A DNA stretch of 64,000 nt. Origin: Aminipila sp032051575 (lineage in GTDB: Bacteria > Bacillota > Clostridia > Peptostreptococcales > Anaerovoracaceae). The stretch is taken from NCBI RefSeq assembly GCF_032051575.1, contig NZ_DAMBYD010000006.1, forward strand, positions 1 to 64,000, given 5' to 3'. The notes beneath the pieces are model-generated. The model worked only from the letters and a program-made list of their open reading frames with translations. It ran no database searches and was not told the origin of the DNA. Shown here one piece after another: positions 50,408-59,285 of this stretch; within the stretch, counting starts at the first letter, position 1, and each line of letters starts with the position of its first letter. Made by a program: the position numbers and the translations under genes.

Positions 50408-53400
50408 TTATTTCTCTTTATTTACTTTTCTTCTTAATCCTGCTCCCAGTGCTACAAGTCCTGCACCAAAACCAAAGAAAATTTCTTCACCTATACCACC
50501 CGTTGCTGGAAGTTTACCAAGCGGTACATTTTTATCTTCAATGGTACCTTCTCCTAGTGGTGTTTCCTGATTTTCAATTATTACGGGATCCGCTTTGGGT
50601 GAATCTTCTGTAGCATTATTTAGTGGAACCTCTTCATCAGGAATGTTTACTTGTGGCTTTTCTTCAGGATTAGTTGGTTTGTTGTGACTTCCACCACTGC
50701 TCCCCCCATCTGGTCGTTTTTCATTTTCTACAGTGTAAGCAAGATCAACATTATTCTTCACAAAATCTTTTTCAGTAATGTTTATGAATTTGTCGCTGGC
50801 TATGTAGCCTGAAGGAGCTGATGTCTCCTTTATGGTGTAATTTCCAAATCTGAGTTTTTCAAATTTGGCTATACCCTTATCTCCTTCTGATATAGCTTTT
50901 GCCACAACATTTTGATTTTCATCATAAAGTGTAAATTCTGCTCCCTTCAAAGGGCTTCCTGCTTTATCTACTTTAGAAATCACCACATTTCCCTTATATG
51001 CCTCATTTTTAATTGTTGGGACATCGGTTACAGCATTCGCAAAATTATCACCAGAGAAATATGAAACTTTACCATCTTTGTCAACTACGGCCTTTATAAT
51101 GGCATTTGCTGTGCTAGCTGAATATCCTGTTGGAACCTTAGTTTCCGCAATATAATATTCACCCATTGCTACATTATTAAAAGTAACAGAACCATTTACA
51201 GCACTTTCTGACTTTGCTATAGCATTCTCATTTGCTATGGCCTTTTTATATAATGTAAACTCTGCACCTGGAAGAGCTTTTCCCAGTTCATCCGTCTTTA
51301 AGAGCTGAATTGCTCTTAAAAGTGGTTTATTAGTAATATTTAGATTAACTATTCGTGTATCATTATTGGAAGTATCCAGTTCTATGATTCTGCTTGCTGA
51401 GTCCTTATCAATTTCGTATCCTACAGGTGCTGTAACTTCAACAAGCTTATATTTTCCAGAATTTAAACGTCCAAACTGGATCATTCCTTTTTTGTCCGTT
51501 ACCTTTGTATATTTAAGGGTTTCCACTGGCTTACTATCATCAGAAATCTCATACAATTGGAATACTGCTCCTTCAAGGAGAATACCGGTCTTTTCGGCCT
51601 TCTTGGTTAAGATTATTTTGCCTGCTAAATTTGCCCATGCACCTCCATCAGCATATTCAATTTTAATGGTCTCGTTTTTGGAAACAATATCTGTTTTTAC
51701 ACCTTCTAAGAATGCAGTATTATTAATTTCCGTTACTGTATCACTGGTAAGTCTTGTGACTAACTCAATCCTATAGGAGCCATCTGTTTTAGGAAGCTTT
51801 ATACGCAGTTCTTTGTCTTTATAGGTGATCCCTGACTGTACAGTTTCCTGAGAAACTTCATCTGCTTTCTCCCAACTGCCATTTGCCTTCAGTTTCATTT
51901 CCCAAATACGTATTTTGTAGTTGCCATTCTCCATCTTCGGTTCAAGATAATTCTGTAATTTATCAATAACATATACCTTGCTTAATTCGTCTGTAGGCAA
52001 ATGAATGGCATTTCTGTTTACATCAATTGTCCAAGTGGCATCTCCAGTATAATTTCCCTTGCTGTCTTTATCTAGGGCACCTGTCTTGGAAACCAGACTA
52101 TTCTTAATGTTTACGTCTTCCCAATCTCCCTGACTTCCACTGATGGATTCACCTGTCATAGCTGCATTATTTCTTATAGTTACGTCACCATTTACAGCAA
52201 ATTGTTTATCCAGCGCAGCCTGATCTGGAAGCTTTGTTTTAATAAGAATTACATATTTATCACTTATTTTATTAAATTTAAACTGGATTGTTTTTACATC
52301 TTCTTTTTCGGTTACTTCTACTCCGTTAATGAGAGCTTTCACTTCATCTTTGGTAAGCTTATCTCCTTTTTCAATTGTTGCAGTTCCGCCGCCTAATTTA
52401 ACACTCTTACCCTTATAAATCTCATAAAAATCGTCACCATCTACATCCCAGTATTTTGGAAGAGTATCTGTAATAACGCCGTTTTCAATATTTAAAGAAT
52501 TATGGTTTACATAAAGTCTCCATGTGATAGTATGATCAACATAGTTATAACCAACTGCACAGTCCTTATCTAATATACAGCTATAATGATTTTTTGAAGC
52601 ACTGTCTGATAAAGGTGTGCTACCATCCCCATAATATAAATATGCGGTATTCTTTATGGTATATGCAGTGCTCTTGCTGTTTACTCCATAGGCTGTTTTA
52701 TCAGTTACCTTTGTGTTTAAAGCTATTTTTTCAGTGTTTTCTATATTGCCTAAATACATTTCTACGATTTGTGCTTCTATTGTAGGATTTAGTTGTACTG
52801 TCTTAACTTTATATTGCCCTTTCTGAGTAAATGGAGTATTATCATCAATTTTTTCTGTTTTACATTTATCTAATGTAAGGGATCCTGCTATATATTTTTC
52901 ATTAATATTTACAGTCTTTCCCTTATACTTTTCAAGTTTAGTAGTATTAGGCAAACTGTTGCTAATGGAGGTTACTTCATCTTTATTATAAGCAAACAAT
53001 TCAACTACTGTGGCATTATCAATCTTCTGATTTGCTTTATTGATATCAATGTTCCAAGACATTTCATTTCCACTAATATTATATTCCCCTGCTGTTTTAT
53101 CAATAAATCCATTTGTTATATTTGTATTTATTATACCAGTACCGATGTCACTTGCTCCCTGATTACCTCCCGTAATACCGGAGTCTTTATCTTCCCAAGT
53201 AAGGGTTGCCTTATTTTGAACGTATGCTTTTACTGTATTATCCAACTTTGTATTGAGAAGAATTGAAACCTCCTGATTAATATCTCCCAAATAAATTCTG
53301 ATGGTTTTTCCATCCAGATTATAGTATGGTTTTTCGCTGCTGTCCTGGTTTAAAATTTTATTTCCTATCTGAATGCTTCCCAGAGTCATTTCATTTGCAA

Positions 53401-54466
53401 GTATATCTGTTACAACCACATTTTTCAGTGTTGCCTTACTGGAATTCACCGTTATTTTCCAGTCAACAGAATGATTTGACACGATATATGTACCGGACTT
53501 TGAAATCAATTGAGGCTTTACTTTTACAGTAGCAGCCGCGTTGGTCGTCGTCTCCGTATCTGTCAGACTTACATTGTTTGTAATTGTCATATCCTGGTTA
53601 TTATGTGCTGCTACATCTTTAATTTTTGTCTTATATGTTATAGTCTGAATACCCTTTACATCCTTATCAAAGGTATATTGTATCGTTCCTTGGGCTTCAT
53701 CTATTTTTAAATTATCTTTATTTAAAGCAGAAGGCCTTATTTCAAAAGAAGCTTTTACATAAGATGTATTGGAAGGTAACGTATCCTTTAAAACGTATCC
53801 ATCATACTTCTTATCTTCTTTACTTGGAGTAGCCGTTATAGTCCATGTAATTTCTTCATTTGCTATATCTGGATTTCCCGATTTCTTCAGTGAAATAACT
53901 CCTTTATCAGGATCCTTAACTAAAATAGTAAAATCATTTCCTAAAATAGTAACTACAACCTTATCTTCAGATGTTTCAACCTTTGTTTTATCAAAAGAAA
54001 GCCCCGCAGAAAACCATCCTGCTCTTCCTGAATATTCTTCATTCTGAGCAGAGTCTGCAAAAGTTAAAATGGCTTTACTGCCAGAAACCGTTACATTTCC
54101 TAAAAGAACTTGTCCATCTCCTACTTTCATATAAATCTCTGTTTCGTGCAGATTAGAAAATCTTAAGTACTCTGGCAATTCAACCTGCATATAATCTCCT
54201 GCTTTTAAGATCAAGGTATCCGGTATGCTGAAATCTACTTTCATTGTCATATCCTTCGTTGGGTCAATGGTATCCCCTTCCTCAACCTCAGCATTGTTAT
54301 TGGTGATTTGAACCTTCATTTGGATGTCCTTAGTAACATCATTTCCTTCTATGCGTTCTACATTCAAATTGCTTATACTTCCTGCAAATGCTGCAGTAGG
54401 CATTCCCATAAGTATCATCAATACAATTAGTAAAAAGCTAATTCTAACTTTTAAATCTCTTTTCAT
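50408..54466 (-). CDS. LPXTG-anchored surface protein with SpaA/Cna-B repeats
   Basis: 1,352 residues. Signal peptide 1-28 (AFA). Residues 40-1000 form repeated beta-sandwich modules like Cna/adhesin domains, each with a 'NGVIKNTATLT' type strand (for example NNVSLTDTETTT, NKATLTWEDKDSG). Three SpaA/Cna-B domains follow (about 1000-1240): GAVFQLYE...KLVEVTAPVGYEID, GAEFTLYK...YYIAETKVPTGYSA, GAEFTLYD...YTIKETSAPSGYIA. The Lys and Glu positions for isopeptide bonds look conserved. A Pro/Asn-rich linker then leads to LPATG (1319-1323), a membrane helix and RRKVNKEK. The divergent class D sortase is the likely anchor enzyme. Ligand unknown; adhesin or pilin-like role inferred. Confidence 0.9.
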   Translation of the reverse strand: MKRDLKVRISFLLIVLMILMGMPTAAFAGSISNLNVERIEGNDVTKDIQMKVQITNNNAEVEEGDTIDPTKDMTMKVDFSIPDTLILKAGDYMQVELPEYLRFSNLHETEIYMKVGDGQVLLGNVTVSGSKAILTFADSAQNEEYSGRAGWFSAGLSFDKTKVETSEDKVVVTILGNDFTILVKDPDKGVISLKKSGNPDIANEEITWTITATPSKEDKKYDGYVLKDTLPSNTSYVKASFEIRPSALNKDNLKIDEAQGTIQYTFDKDVKGIQTITYKTKIKDVAAHNNQDMTITNNVSLTDTETTTNAAATVKVKPQLISKSGTYIVSNHSVDWKITVNSSKATLKNVVVTDILANEMTLGSIQIGNKILNQDSSEKPYYNLDGKTIRIYLGDINQEVSILLNTKLDNTVKAYVQNKATLTWEDKDSGITGGNQGASDIGTGIINTNITNGFIDKTAGEYNISGNEMSWNIDINKANQKIDNATVVELFAYNKDEVTSISNSLPNTTKLEKYKGKTVNINEKYIAGSLTLDKCKTEKIDDNTPFTQKGQYKVKTVQLNPTIEAQIVEMYLGNIENTEKIALNTKVTDKTAYGVNSKSTAYTIKNTAYLYYGDGSTPLSDSASKNHYSCILDKDCAVGYNYVDHTITWRLYVNHNSLNIENGVITDTLPKYWDVDGDDFYEIYKGKSVKLGGGTATIEKGDKLTKDEVKALINGVEVTEKEDVKTIQFKFNKISDKYVILIKTKLPDQAALDKQFAVNGDVTIRNNAAMTGESISGSQGDWEDVNIKNSLVSKTGALDKDSKGNYTGDATWTIDVNRNAIHLPTDELSKVYVIDKLQNYLEPKMENGNYKIRIWEMKLKANGSWEKADEVSQETVQSGITYKDKELRIKLPKTDGSYRIELVTRLTSDTVTEINNTAFLEGVKTDIVSKNETIKIEYADGGAWANLAGKIILTKKAEKTGILLEGAVFQLYEISDDSKPVETLKYTKVTDKKGMIQFGRLNSGKYKLVEVTAPVGYEIDKDSASRIIELDTSNNDTRIVNLNITNKPLLRAIQLLKTDELGKALPGAEFTLYKKAIANENAIAKSESAVNGSVTFNNVAMGEYYIAETKVPTGYSASTANAIIKAVVDKDGKVSYFSGDNFANAVTDVPTIKNEAYKGNVVISKVDKAGSPLKGAEFTLYDENQNVVAKAISEGDKGIAKFEKLRFGNYTIKETSAPSGYIASDKFINITEKDFVKNNVDLAYTVENEKRPDGGSSGGSHNKPTNPEEKPQVNIPDEEVPLNNATEDSPKADPVIIENQETPLGEGTIEDKNVPLGKLPATGGIGEEIFFGFGAGLVALGAGLRRKVNKEK

Positions 54467-54600
54467 GCATAATCTCCTTGTCTTATTTCAACTATTCTAT
54501 ACACATCCAAGTTGTAAACTTATTTTTTCCATATAATAGCACCTATGGGTCACAAAACAGTCACAATCCCGTCCACAATATAAATAAATTTATTTTTGTT

Positions 54601-54628
54601 TGTGCTGTATTGTGCTGTATTGTGTATT
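54601..54628 (+). repeat. Short tandem repeat TGTGCTGTAT before the sortase promoter
   Basis: Two exact 10-bp units and a shortened third (TGTGTAT) end at the -35 of the sortase promoter. Its helical-turn period suggests a protein-binding site or phase-variable element. Confidence 0.5.
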
Positions 54629-54655
54629 GTTAGATGTTATTATCTGTATTATAAT
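54627..54655 (+). promoter_or_regulatory. Sigma-A promoter of the sortase gene
   Basis: TTGTTA (54627-54632), 17 bp, TATAAT (54650-54655), about 30 bp before the ATG. Confidence 0.6.
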
Positions 54656-54686
54656 TATTAAAATTGCCAAATAAGGAGCATCGTTT

Positions 54687-55280
54687 ATGAAAAAACTATC
54701 GACTTTACTTATAATTGCCGGTATCATAATTATTTCTATCCCTATCATTGGAAAGACTTATATGCATTTTACCCAGCAGCAAATGTTTGAAAAGTATGTA
54801 ATGGATCTTGGAAAATATGAAGTTTCAGAAAAAGTATCAACTCCCAAGGCTATAGATTTTCAAGAGGATTCCAAAAAAAGTCCTATATCCGATGTGATTG
54901 GAAAAATATCCATCCCTTCCATTTCCTCAGATCAACTCTTACTGGAAGGTTCCGAAGCAAAACAACTTAAATACGGTGCTGGACATATAAAGGGAACGGT
55001 ACTACCTGGTGAAAAAGGGAATTGCTGCATTGCTGGTCATCGCAACTATACCTTTGGGACATATTTTAACAGAATTGATGAATTAAAAAACGGTGATATT
55101 ATAGAAATTAACTATAATAACACCGTTTATAAATACAAGGTTTACGAAAGCGAAGTTGTGCTTCCAGACGACGTATCTGTCCTGTTAGGAACTGATCAAG
55201 AAAGCCTTGTAACTTTAATTACCTGCCATCCTAAAGGTTCTAATACTCATAGGCTTATTGTCAGAGGTACACTTATATAA
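54687..55280 (+). CDS. Class D sortase
   Basis: 197 residues. N-terminal membrane helix (5-24), then a short linker. Catalytic triad: His in AGHRNYTFGTYF, Cys in SLVTLITCHPKG (the TLxTC motif) and Arg in HRLIVRG. Length and motifs fit class D (SrtD) enzymes of Bacillus and Clostridium. AAGGAG lies 11 nt before the ATG. It is divergent from the LPXTG surface gene, which is most likely its substrate. A classical partner pilin gene is not seen. Confidence 0.9.
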   Translation: MKKLSTLLIIAGIIIISIPIIGKTYMHFTQQQMFEKYVMDLGKYEVSEKVSTPKAIDFQEDSKKSPISDVIGKISIPSISSDQLLLEGSEAKQLKYGAGHIKGTVLPGEKGNCCIAGHRNYTFGTYFNRIDELKNGDIIEINYNNTVYKYKVYESEVVLPDDVSVLLGTDQESLVTLITCHPKGSNTHRLIVRGTLI

Positions 55281-55291
55281 AATTACGCCAT

Positions 55292-55609
55292 TTGAACTTA
55301 GAAGCAGTGGCGTCTATCACTTGGGCTAAAACGCTACCTGAAATTGCTACCGAGGATATACAACATTTCTACAGCCCTGTAAAACTCTTCTTTGGTAGAA
55401 AAAACATAAATGTAGACAGTGTTAATACAAAGGCGGTATATGAAAAAAATATCCATCAGGAATTTTTAAGTGTCACGCTGATACCTTCTGCCAATCATTC
55501 TATGTTAAAAAATTCCCTTGTTGATTCTAAGTCTCTGACTTTCTTCACCGCACTATTTGCACCAAGACAACTTGTGGATAAACGATATTATGAAGGTATC
55601 GAGGAATAG
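55292..55609 (+). pseudogene. C-terminal fragment of an alpha/beta hydrolase
   Basis: An open stretch of about 105 codons without a good ribosome site. Its sequence looks like the last quarter of an alpha/beta-hydrolase of the aminopeptidase type: PVKLFFGRKNINVD (acid region) and LIPSANHSMLKN (catalytic His), ending FFTALFAPRQLVDKRYYEGIEE. The nucleophile elbow and the N-terminal three quarters are absent upstream, where the sortase gene stops 12 bp earlier. It is most likely a deletion remnant, not a working gene. Confidence 0.6.
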
Positions 55610-56029
55610 CTAAACCAGGTAATAGGTATCAATATTTTCAAAGTCTAATGTAACCGTTGCAGTATCAAACTTTATTTCAAACAATACAAGGAATTGACCT
55701 GCTTGCTCGATGGTGTCTTTATAATCTGGGATTTTCGATATGAAACGCTCTTTTATGTCATAAATATTCAAACTGCTCTTTTGGATATTTCCTTTTGCTT
55801 TAACATGTTCATTACCATTGTGTGGCACAGTCGTAAAAGCCACCTTGCTGTTTTGTTCAAATTCTTTGACTTTATCGTTATCACCAAAAGTTGCAAAGAA
55901 TAAAGTTTGAGTAGAATCATCATAAAAAAAATTTACAATTCTAACATTACTCACATCATTGATACTTGTAGCAAGAGCAATTTCCGTTTGGTTTGCCATA
56001 ATTCTTATAAATTCATTTCTTGTGTTCAT
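55610..56029 (-). CDS. Pyridoxamine 5'-phosphate oxidase-family FMN-binding protein
   Basis: 139 residues, split-barrel fold: EFIRIMANQTEIALATSINDVSNVRIVNFFYDDSTQTLFFATF, DNDKVKEFEQNSKVAFTTVPHNGNEHVKAKGNIQKS. Such small members bind FMN, F420 or heme and have varied or unknown activity. Divergent from the WYL regulator gene. The two starts share a perfect inverted repeat, so the regulator probably controls this gene. GGAG-type site upstream. Confidence 0.85.
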   Translation of the reverse strand: MNTRNEFIRIMANQTEIALATSINDVSNVRIVNFFYDDSTQTLFFATFGDNDKVKEFEQNSKVAFTTVPHNGNEHVKAKGNIQKSSLNIYDIKERFISKIPDYKDTIEQAGQFLVLFEIKFDTATVTLDFENIDTYYLV

Positions 56030-56067
56030 TTTATTTCTCCTTTGATTTTTTGTATAGATATAGTATA

Positions 56068-56104
56068 CTTCTAAATGGTATCAGTTTATGATACCATTTA
56101 GAAG
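56068..56104. promoter_or_regulatory. Perfect 16-bp inverted repeat between the divergent genes
   Basis: CTTCTAAATGGTATCA, 5-bp spacer GTTTA, TGATACCATTTAGAAG. It lies 39 bp from the flavin-protein start and 18 bp from the regulator start, so binding could affect both promoters. Confidence 0.7.
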
Positions 56105-56122
56105 TTGCGAGAGGAAATATCT

Positions 56123-57064
56123 ATGCGTAAATCAGAACGAATCAATGATATGATGATATATCTAAATAATAAAAATTATTTTAACTTAAAAGACATTATG
56201 GAAAGATACAATATTTCTAAAAGCACAGCCTTAAGGGATATACAGTCACTTGAGGAAATAGGTATGCCAATTTTTTCTGAAACAGGAAGAAATGGACGAT
56301 ACGGTATATTAAAAAACAGATTACTTTCTCCTATTGTTTTTACTATTGAAGAAATGTATGCATTATATTTTGCTATGATAACGCTAAAAGCGTATGAATC
56401 AACTCCATTTCATCTAAGCGTAACAGCATTACAAGAAAAATTTGAAACTTGCATTTCTAATGAACAAATTAATATAATCCATAAAATGGAAAACATCTTA
56501 AGTTTAGAAAGTTCAAAGCATCACAACAGTAGTCCCCTTTTAAAAGATATATTAAAGATGGCAATTGAGGAAACTGTTTGTAAAATAACATACAATAAAC
56601 AAAACTCAGAAAGACAATACACTGTACAATTTTTTGACATTTCAGCAACTTATGGTCAATGGTATGCAACTGCATTTAATTTTAATACCAATAAAGTCCA
56701 GGTATTTCGCTGTGATAATATCCGTTCCATTTGTAAGGATATACATTATCCACCAAAACCTATAAATGAATTGACCAATCTCTCATCTGCTATATTTAGG
56801 CACGAGGGAGCAACGGATTTTGAGGTTGAAATTTCCCCCAAAGGAGCCGATCTATTCTACAAGGAGCATTATCCCTCTATGCAGCTCTGCATTGAAGAAC
56901 ATCAATACATTATTAAAGGATTCTATAATATAGGAGAAGAAAACTTTATTTCAAACTATTTTCTTAGTTATACGGATAAAATTACTTCCATTAAACCACA
57001 AAAATTAAGGATGCTCTTACAAGATAAACTTTCCATTCTGAGTAACCATTATAGTAAGCTATAG
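56123..57064 (+). CDS. YafY/DeoR-type regulator with WYL domain
   Basis: About 313 residues from ATG 56123, with AGAGGA 8 nt upstream; a TTG at 56105 is less likely. N-terminal HTH: SERINDMMIYLNNKNYFNLKDIMERYNISKSTALRDIQSLEEIGMPIFSETGRNGRYGI. The middle and C-terminal parts hold the WYL ligand domain (QWYATAFNFNTNKVQVFRCDNI) and the following WCX extension. WYL proteins sense small molecules or nucleic acids. Likely binds the perfect inverted repeat just upstream. Confidence 0.87.
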   Translation: MRKSERINDMMIYLNNKNYFNLKDIMERYNISKSTALRDIQSLEEIGMPIFSETGRNGRYGILKNRLLSPIVFTIEEMYALYFAMITLKAYESTPFHLSVTALQEKFETCISNEQINIIHKMENILSLESSKHHNSSPLLKDILKMAIEETVCKITYNKQNSERQYTVQFFDISATYGQWYATAFNFNTNKVQVFRCDNIRSICKDIHYPPKPINELTNLSSAIFRHEGATDFEVEISPKGADLFYKEHYPSMQLCIEEHQYIIKGFYNIGEENFISNYFLSYTDKITSIKPQKLRMLLQDKLSILSNHYSKL

Positions 57065-57076
57065 TTATTGACCTGA

Positions 57077-58450
57077 TCAAGGTGTAACAACCCATACTGT
57101 ATTCTTGATATCATATGTGCCTACACGACGACGTTCACTACTCTCCCAAGGTTCTTCTTTTGGTTTCACCTTAAAATGCATACCAAAAGCCAGGTATTCT
57201 GGTGCAATCAGCTGCCCTTTAAGTATACATACAGGGTTAAACAGCTCAAATTCCTCACCATTTTTCATAAGAGTACTGCTCCCATCTTTAAGAATATATA
57301 TTTCATCATGGTAGTTGATTTTTGCAGAACGGGTCTTTTCATTCCATTGATATTTTGCTCCTAATTTACTGCAAAGTGCTTCAACTGGTATCCAGGTTGT
57401 TTCATCTTTAATTACTGGTTTCAACTCAAAAGGACGCAATGTTTCATCAATGGTAATCAGTTTGGTTTTAGTGGTGTCCTTAATGTCATACTCTATATTA
57501 CCAACAATAATACTTTTAAAGGCAGATAGTTCCATTATTTCATAGAAAAGCCCTGTGCTGCCATAACGCCAAAGTTTAAGCTTTTCATCAAATACGTCAT
57601 AAGAATTCATCCTTCCACCAGGCAATACATCGGCTAAATCGTTGCAAGTTTTGATTTCACCGTTTTTCATGCGAAAATACAATTCTGTGTCCATCTCATT
57701 TTGTGTTTTATAGTTTCTCTCAAAATAAATTCCAAGAGGACTATATCTTAAAATTGCATTGCCATAAGGCTGCCCTTCTAAAATAAATTCCTTTGATTCC
57801 ACATTACATTTCATAGGAACAGTTATCTGCATTCCTTCTTTCATGCAGGCAAACCTTAAAGTGAAATCCACATCATCTTCATTAAAATAACTACTGCTGT
57901 ATAGTTGAAATGTCCGGGAATTTTTCGTTTTTAAGCCTATTATTTCATTCTGGGTAAGATTCGAAATTGTTGCACGGTCACCATATTTCGGCTCAAAAGA
58001 AATCTCCGATAATCCTATTCCAAAATAATCCTCCTTCATGAGCTTTGCTATGGCTTCATCGGTCAGGCCCTCCACAGTATAAACCACAAATACCTGATAT
58101 TTCGAAACTAGTGTTTGTTCAAGCGTCAGCCTGTATTGTTCATCCGTCACGCTTTGTTTCTTCGTATCCACAAAATCCGAATAGGGTGCAGTATCTCCCA
58201 TAAAATTCAAATTCAGAATATCTGCCTTAACTGCTGCAAATACTGTTGTTGTTGCTAAGATCAGAAGTGCAGTGATAATCACTATTGTTTTTATTAACTT
58301 CTGCCTTCTATAAACTTTCCTTTCATTTATATCTGTATTCAATGTACCGTTTACTCTGTCAATCATGTCTTTTATATTGACTTTTTCTTCTATATCTATG
58401 CTGTCAATCTTCAATTCACAGCACAATTTGGAAAGTCGTTTATTCATCAT
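57077..58450 (-). CDS. Membrane anti-sigma-like protein with DUF4179-type and copper-amine-oxidase-like domains
   Basis: 457 residues. Cytosolic head of about 55 residues (IDIEEKVNIKDMIDRVN), one membrane helix (about 52-72), then an exported DUF4179-type region (TEQYRLTLEQTLV, FVVYTVEGLTDE). The last 110 residues resemble the copper amine oxidase N-terminal-like domain (WIPVEALCSKLGAKYQWNEKTRSAKI), which is common on clostridial surface proteins. The ATG overlaps the sigma stop by 4 bp. Position and topology suggest an anti-sigma factor that keeps the ECF protein inactive until an exterior signal. Confidence 0.75.
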   Translation of the reverse strand: MMNKRLSKLCCELKIDSIDIEEKVNIKDMIDRVNGTLNTDINERKVYRRQKLIKTIVIITALLILATTTVFAAVKADILNLNFMGDTAPYSDFVDTKKQSVTDEQYRLTLEQTLVSKYQVFVVYTVEGLTDEAIAKLMKEDYFGIGLSEISFEPKYGDRATISNLTQNEIIGLKTKNSRTFQLYSSSYFNEDDVDFTLRFACMKEGMQITVPMKCNVESKEFILEGQPYGNAILRYSPLGIYFERNYKTQNEMDTELYFRMKNGEIKTCNDLADVLPGGRMNSYDVFDEKLKLWRYGSTGLFYEIMELSAFKSIIVGNIEYDIKDTTKTKLITIDETLRPFELKPVIKDETTWIPVEALCSKLGAKYQWNEKTRSAKINYHDEIYILKDGSSTLMKNGEEFELFNPVCILKGQLIAPEYLAFGMHFKVKPKEEPWESSERRRVGTYDIKNTVWVVTP

Positions 58451-58995
58451 AGTCTCCTCCCCTCATTATCCAGCATCTCCTTAAGCCTCTTTCTACCACG
58501 TACTAATCTTGTTTTAATAGTGGAAGCATTCATTCCTGTAATCTTAGCAATTTTAGAGATTTTTTCATCATAATAATAATACCGCATAAAAAGTTCACTA
58601 TCCGTCTCTCCCAGTGTAGAAATCAAATGAATCAATTGGTTTTGCTTCTCTTTCTGTTCAAGATATGCCATAGGTTCAGGATTTTCAGAAGTCATCCGTT
58701 CATCTAATTCCTGATGAACGGAAACTTGACGCAGCTTGTTTTTTGCACAATTTCTTGCTGCTGCTCCTAGATAAGCTTTGACCGTCCCCTTTTCCCTATC
58801 AAGAGAATCAGCGTGCTTCCAAAGGCCCACAAATACATCCGCTGTGACTTCCTCCACATCTTCCTTTGTCATAACATTTCCAATGATATTATAAATAATC
58901 ACACTGACATAGGGTGTATACTCTTTCATTACTTTATCTAATGCATCACGCTTTCTCTTTTTTAAATTAAGCAAAAGCTTTTCATCCTCTGTCAA
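58447..58995 (-). CDS. ECF-type RNA polymerase sigma factor
   Basis: 182 residues, starting at TTG 58995 with GGAGGAAGG 5 nt upstream. Region 2: YTPYVSVIIYNIIGNVMTKEDVEEVTADVFVGLWKHAD. Region 4: ELFMRYYYYDEKISKIAKITGMNASTIKTRLVRGRKRLKEML. Followed by a membrane anti-sigma-like gene. The promoter has TGAAAC (59079-59084), 17 bp, GTATAT (59056-59061), which fits an ECF-type autoregulated promoter. The 58996-59285 gap otherwise holds only the conserved hairpin. Confidence 0.88.
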   Translation of the reverse strand: MTEDEKLLLNLKKRKRDALDKVMKEYTPYVSVIIYNIIGNVMTKEDVEEVTADVFVGLWKHADSLDREKGTVKAYLGAAARNCAKNKLRQVSVHQELDERMTSENPEPMAYLEQKEKQNQLIHLISTLGETDSELFMRYYYYDEKISKIAKITGMNASTIKTRLVRGRKRLKEMLDNEGRRL

Positions 58996-59221
58996 ATCAG
59001 CCTTCCTCCTCTTTGTTAGTAATCAATATAACTTTTTTATTCGCATGCTAAATATATATACACAAAAAATATGAAAGGGTTTCAATATGTATATAAAATT
59101 TTCTCTTGTTATTTTAAAATTCTTCCAACATGATATCACACATTTTTAATTTGTCCTCTATCAAGTTATAATGACAAATCTTCCATTTCATTTGTCTCCA
59201 AATTAAGGCATGTTATTTTTA

Positions 59222-59249
59222 GAGGGATACTGTTCTCCCAGTATCCCTC
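59222..59249. repeat. Hairpin with conserved loop, copy 2
   Basis: GAGGGATAC/GTATCCCTC with loop TGTTCTCCCA. The loop differs from copy 1 (46603-46628) at two bases. No T-run on either strand, so a simple terminator role is doubtful here. It lies 226 bp before the sigma gene. Confidence 0.6.
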
Positions 59250-59285
59250 GGTCTTAAAATATTAACAAAGTTTTTTAAATTTTTA

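Noticed and set aside
50045..50437. 130-codon plus-strand open frame opposite the Pro/Glu/Val-repeat gene
   Set aside because: It exists because the repeated codons of the real gene leave the opposite frame open. No ribosome site, and Ser/Thr/Gly-rich junk composition.
54601..54628. Possible CRISPR-like repeat
   Set aside because: Units are only 10 bp with no spacers; no cas genes anywhere in the window.
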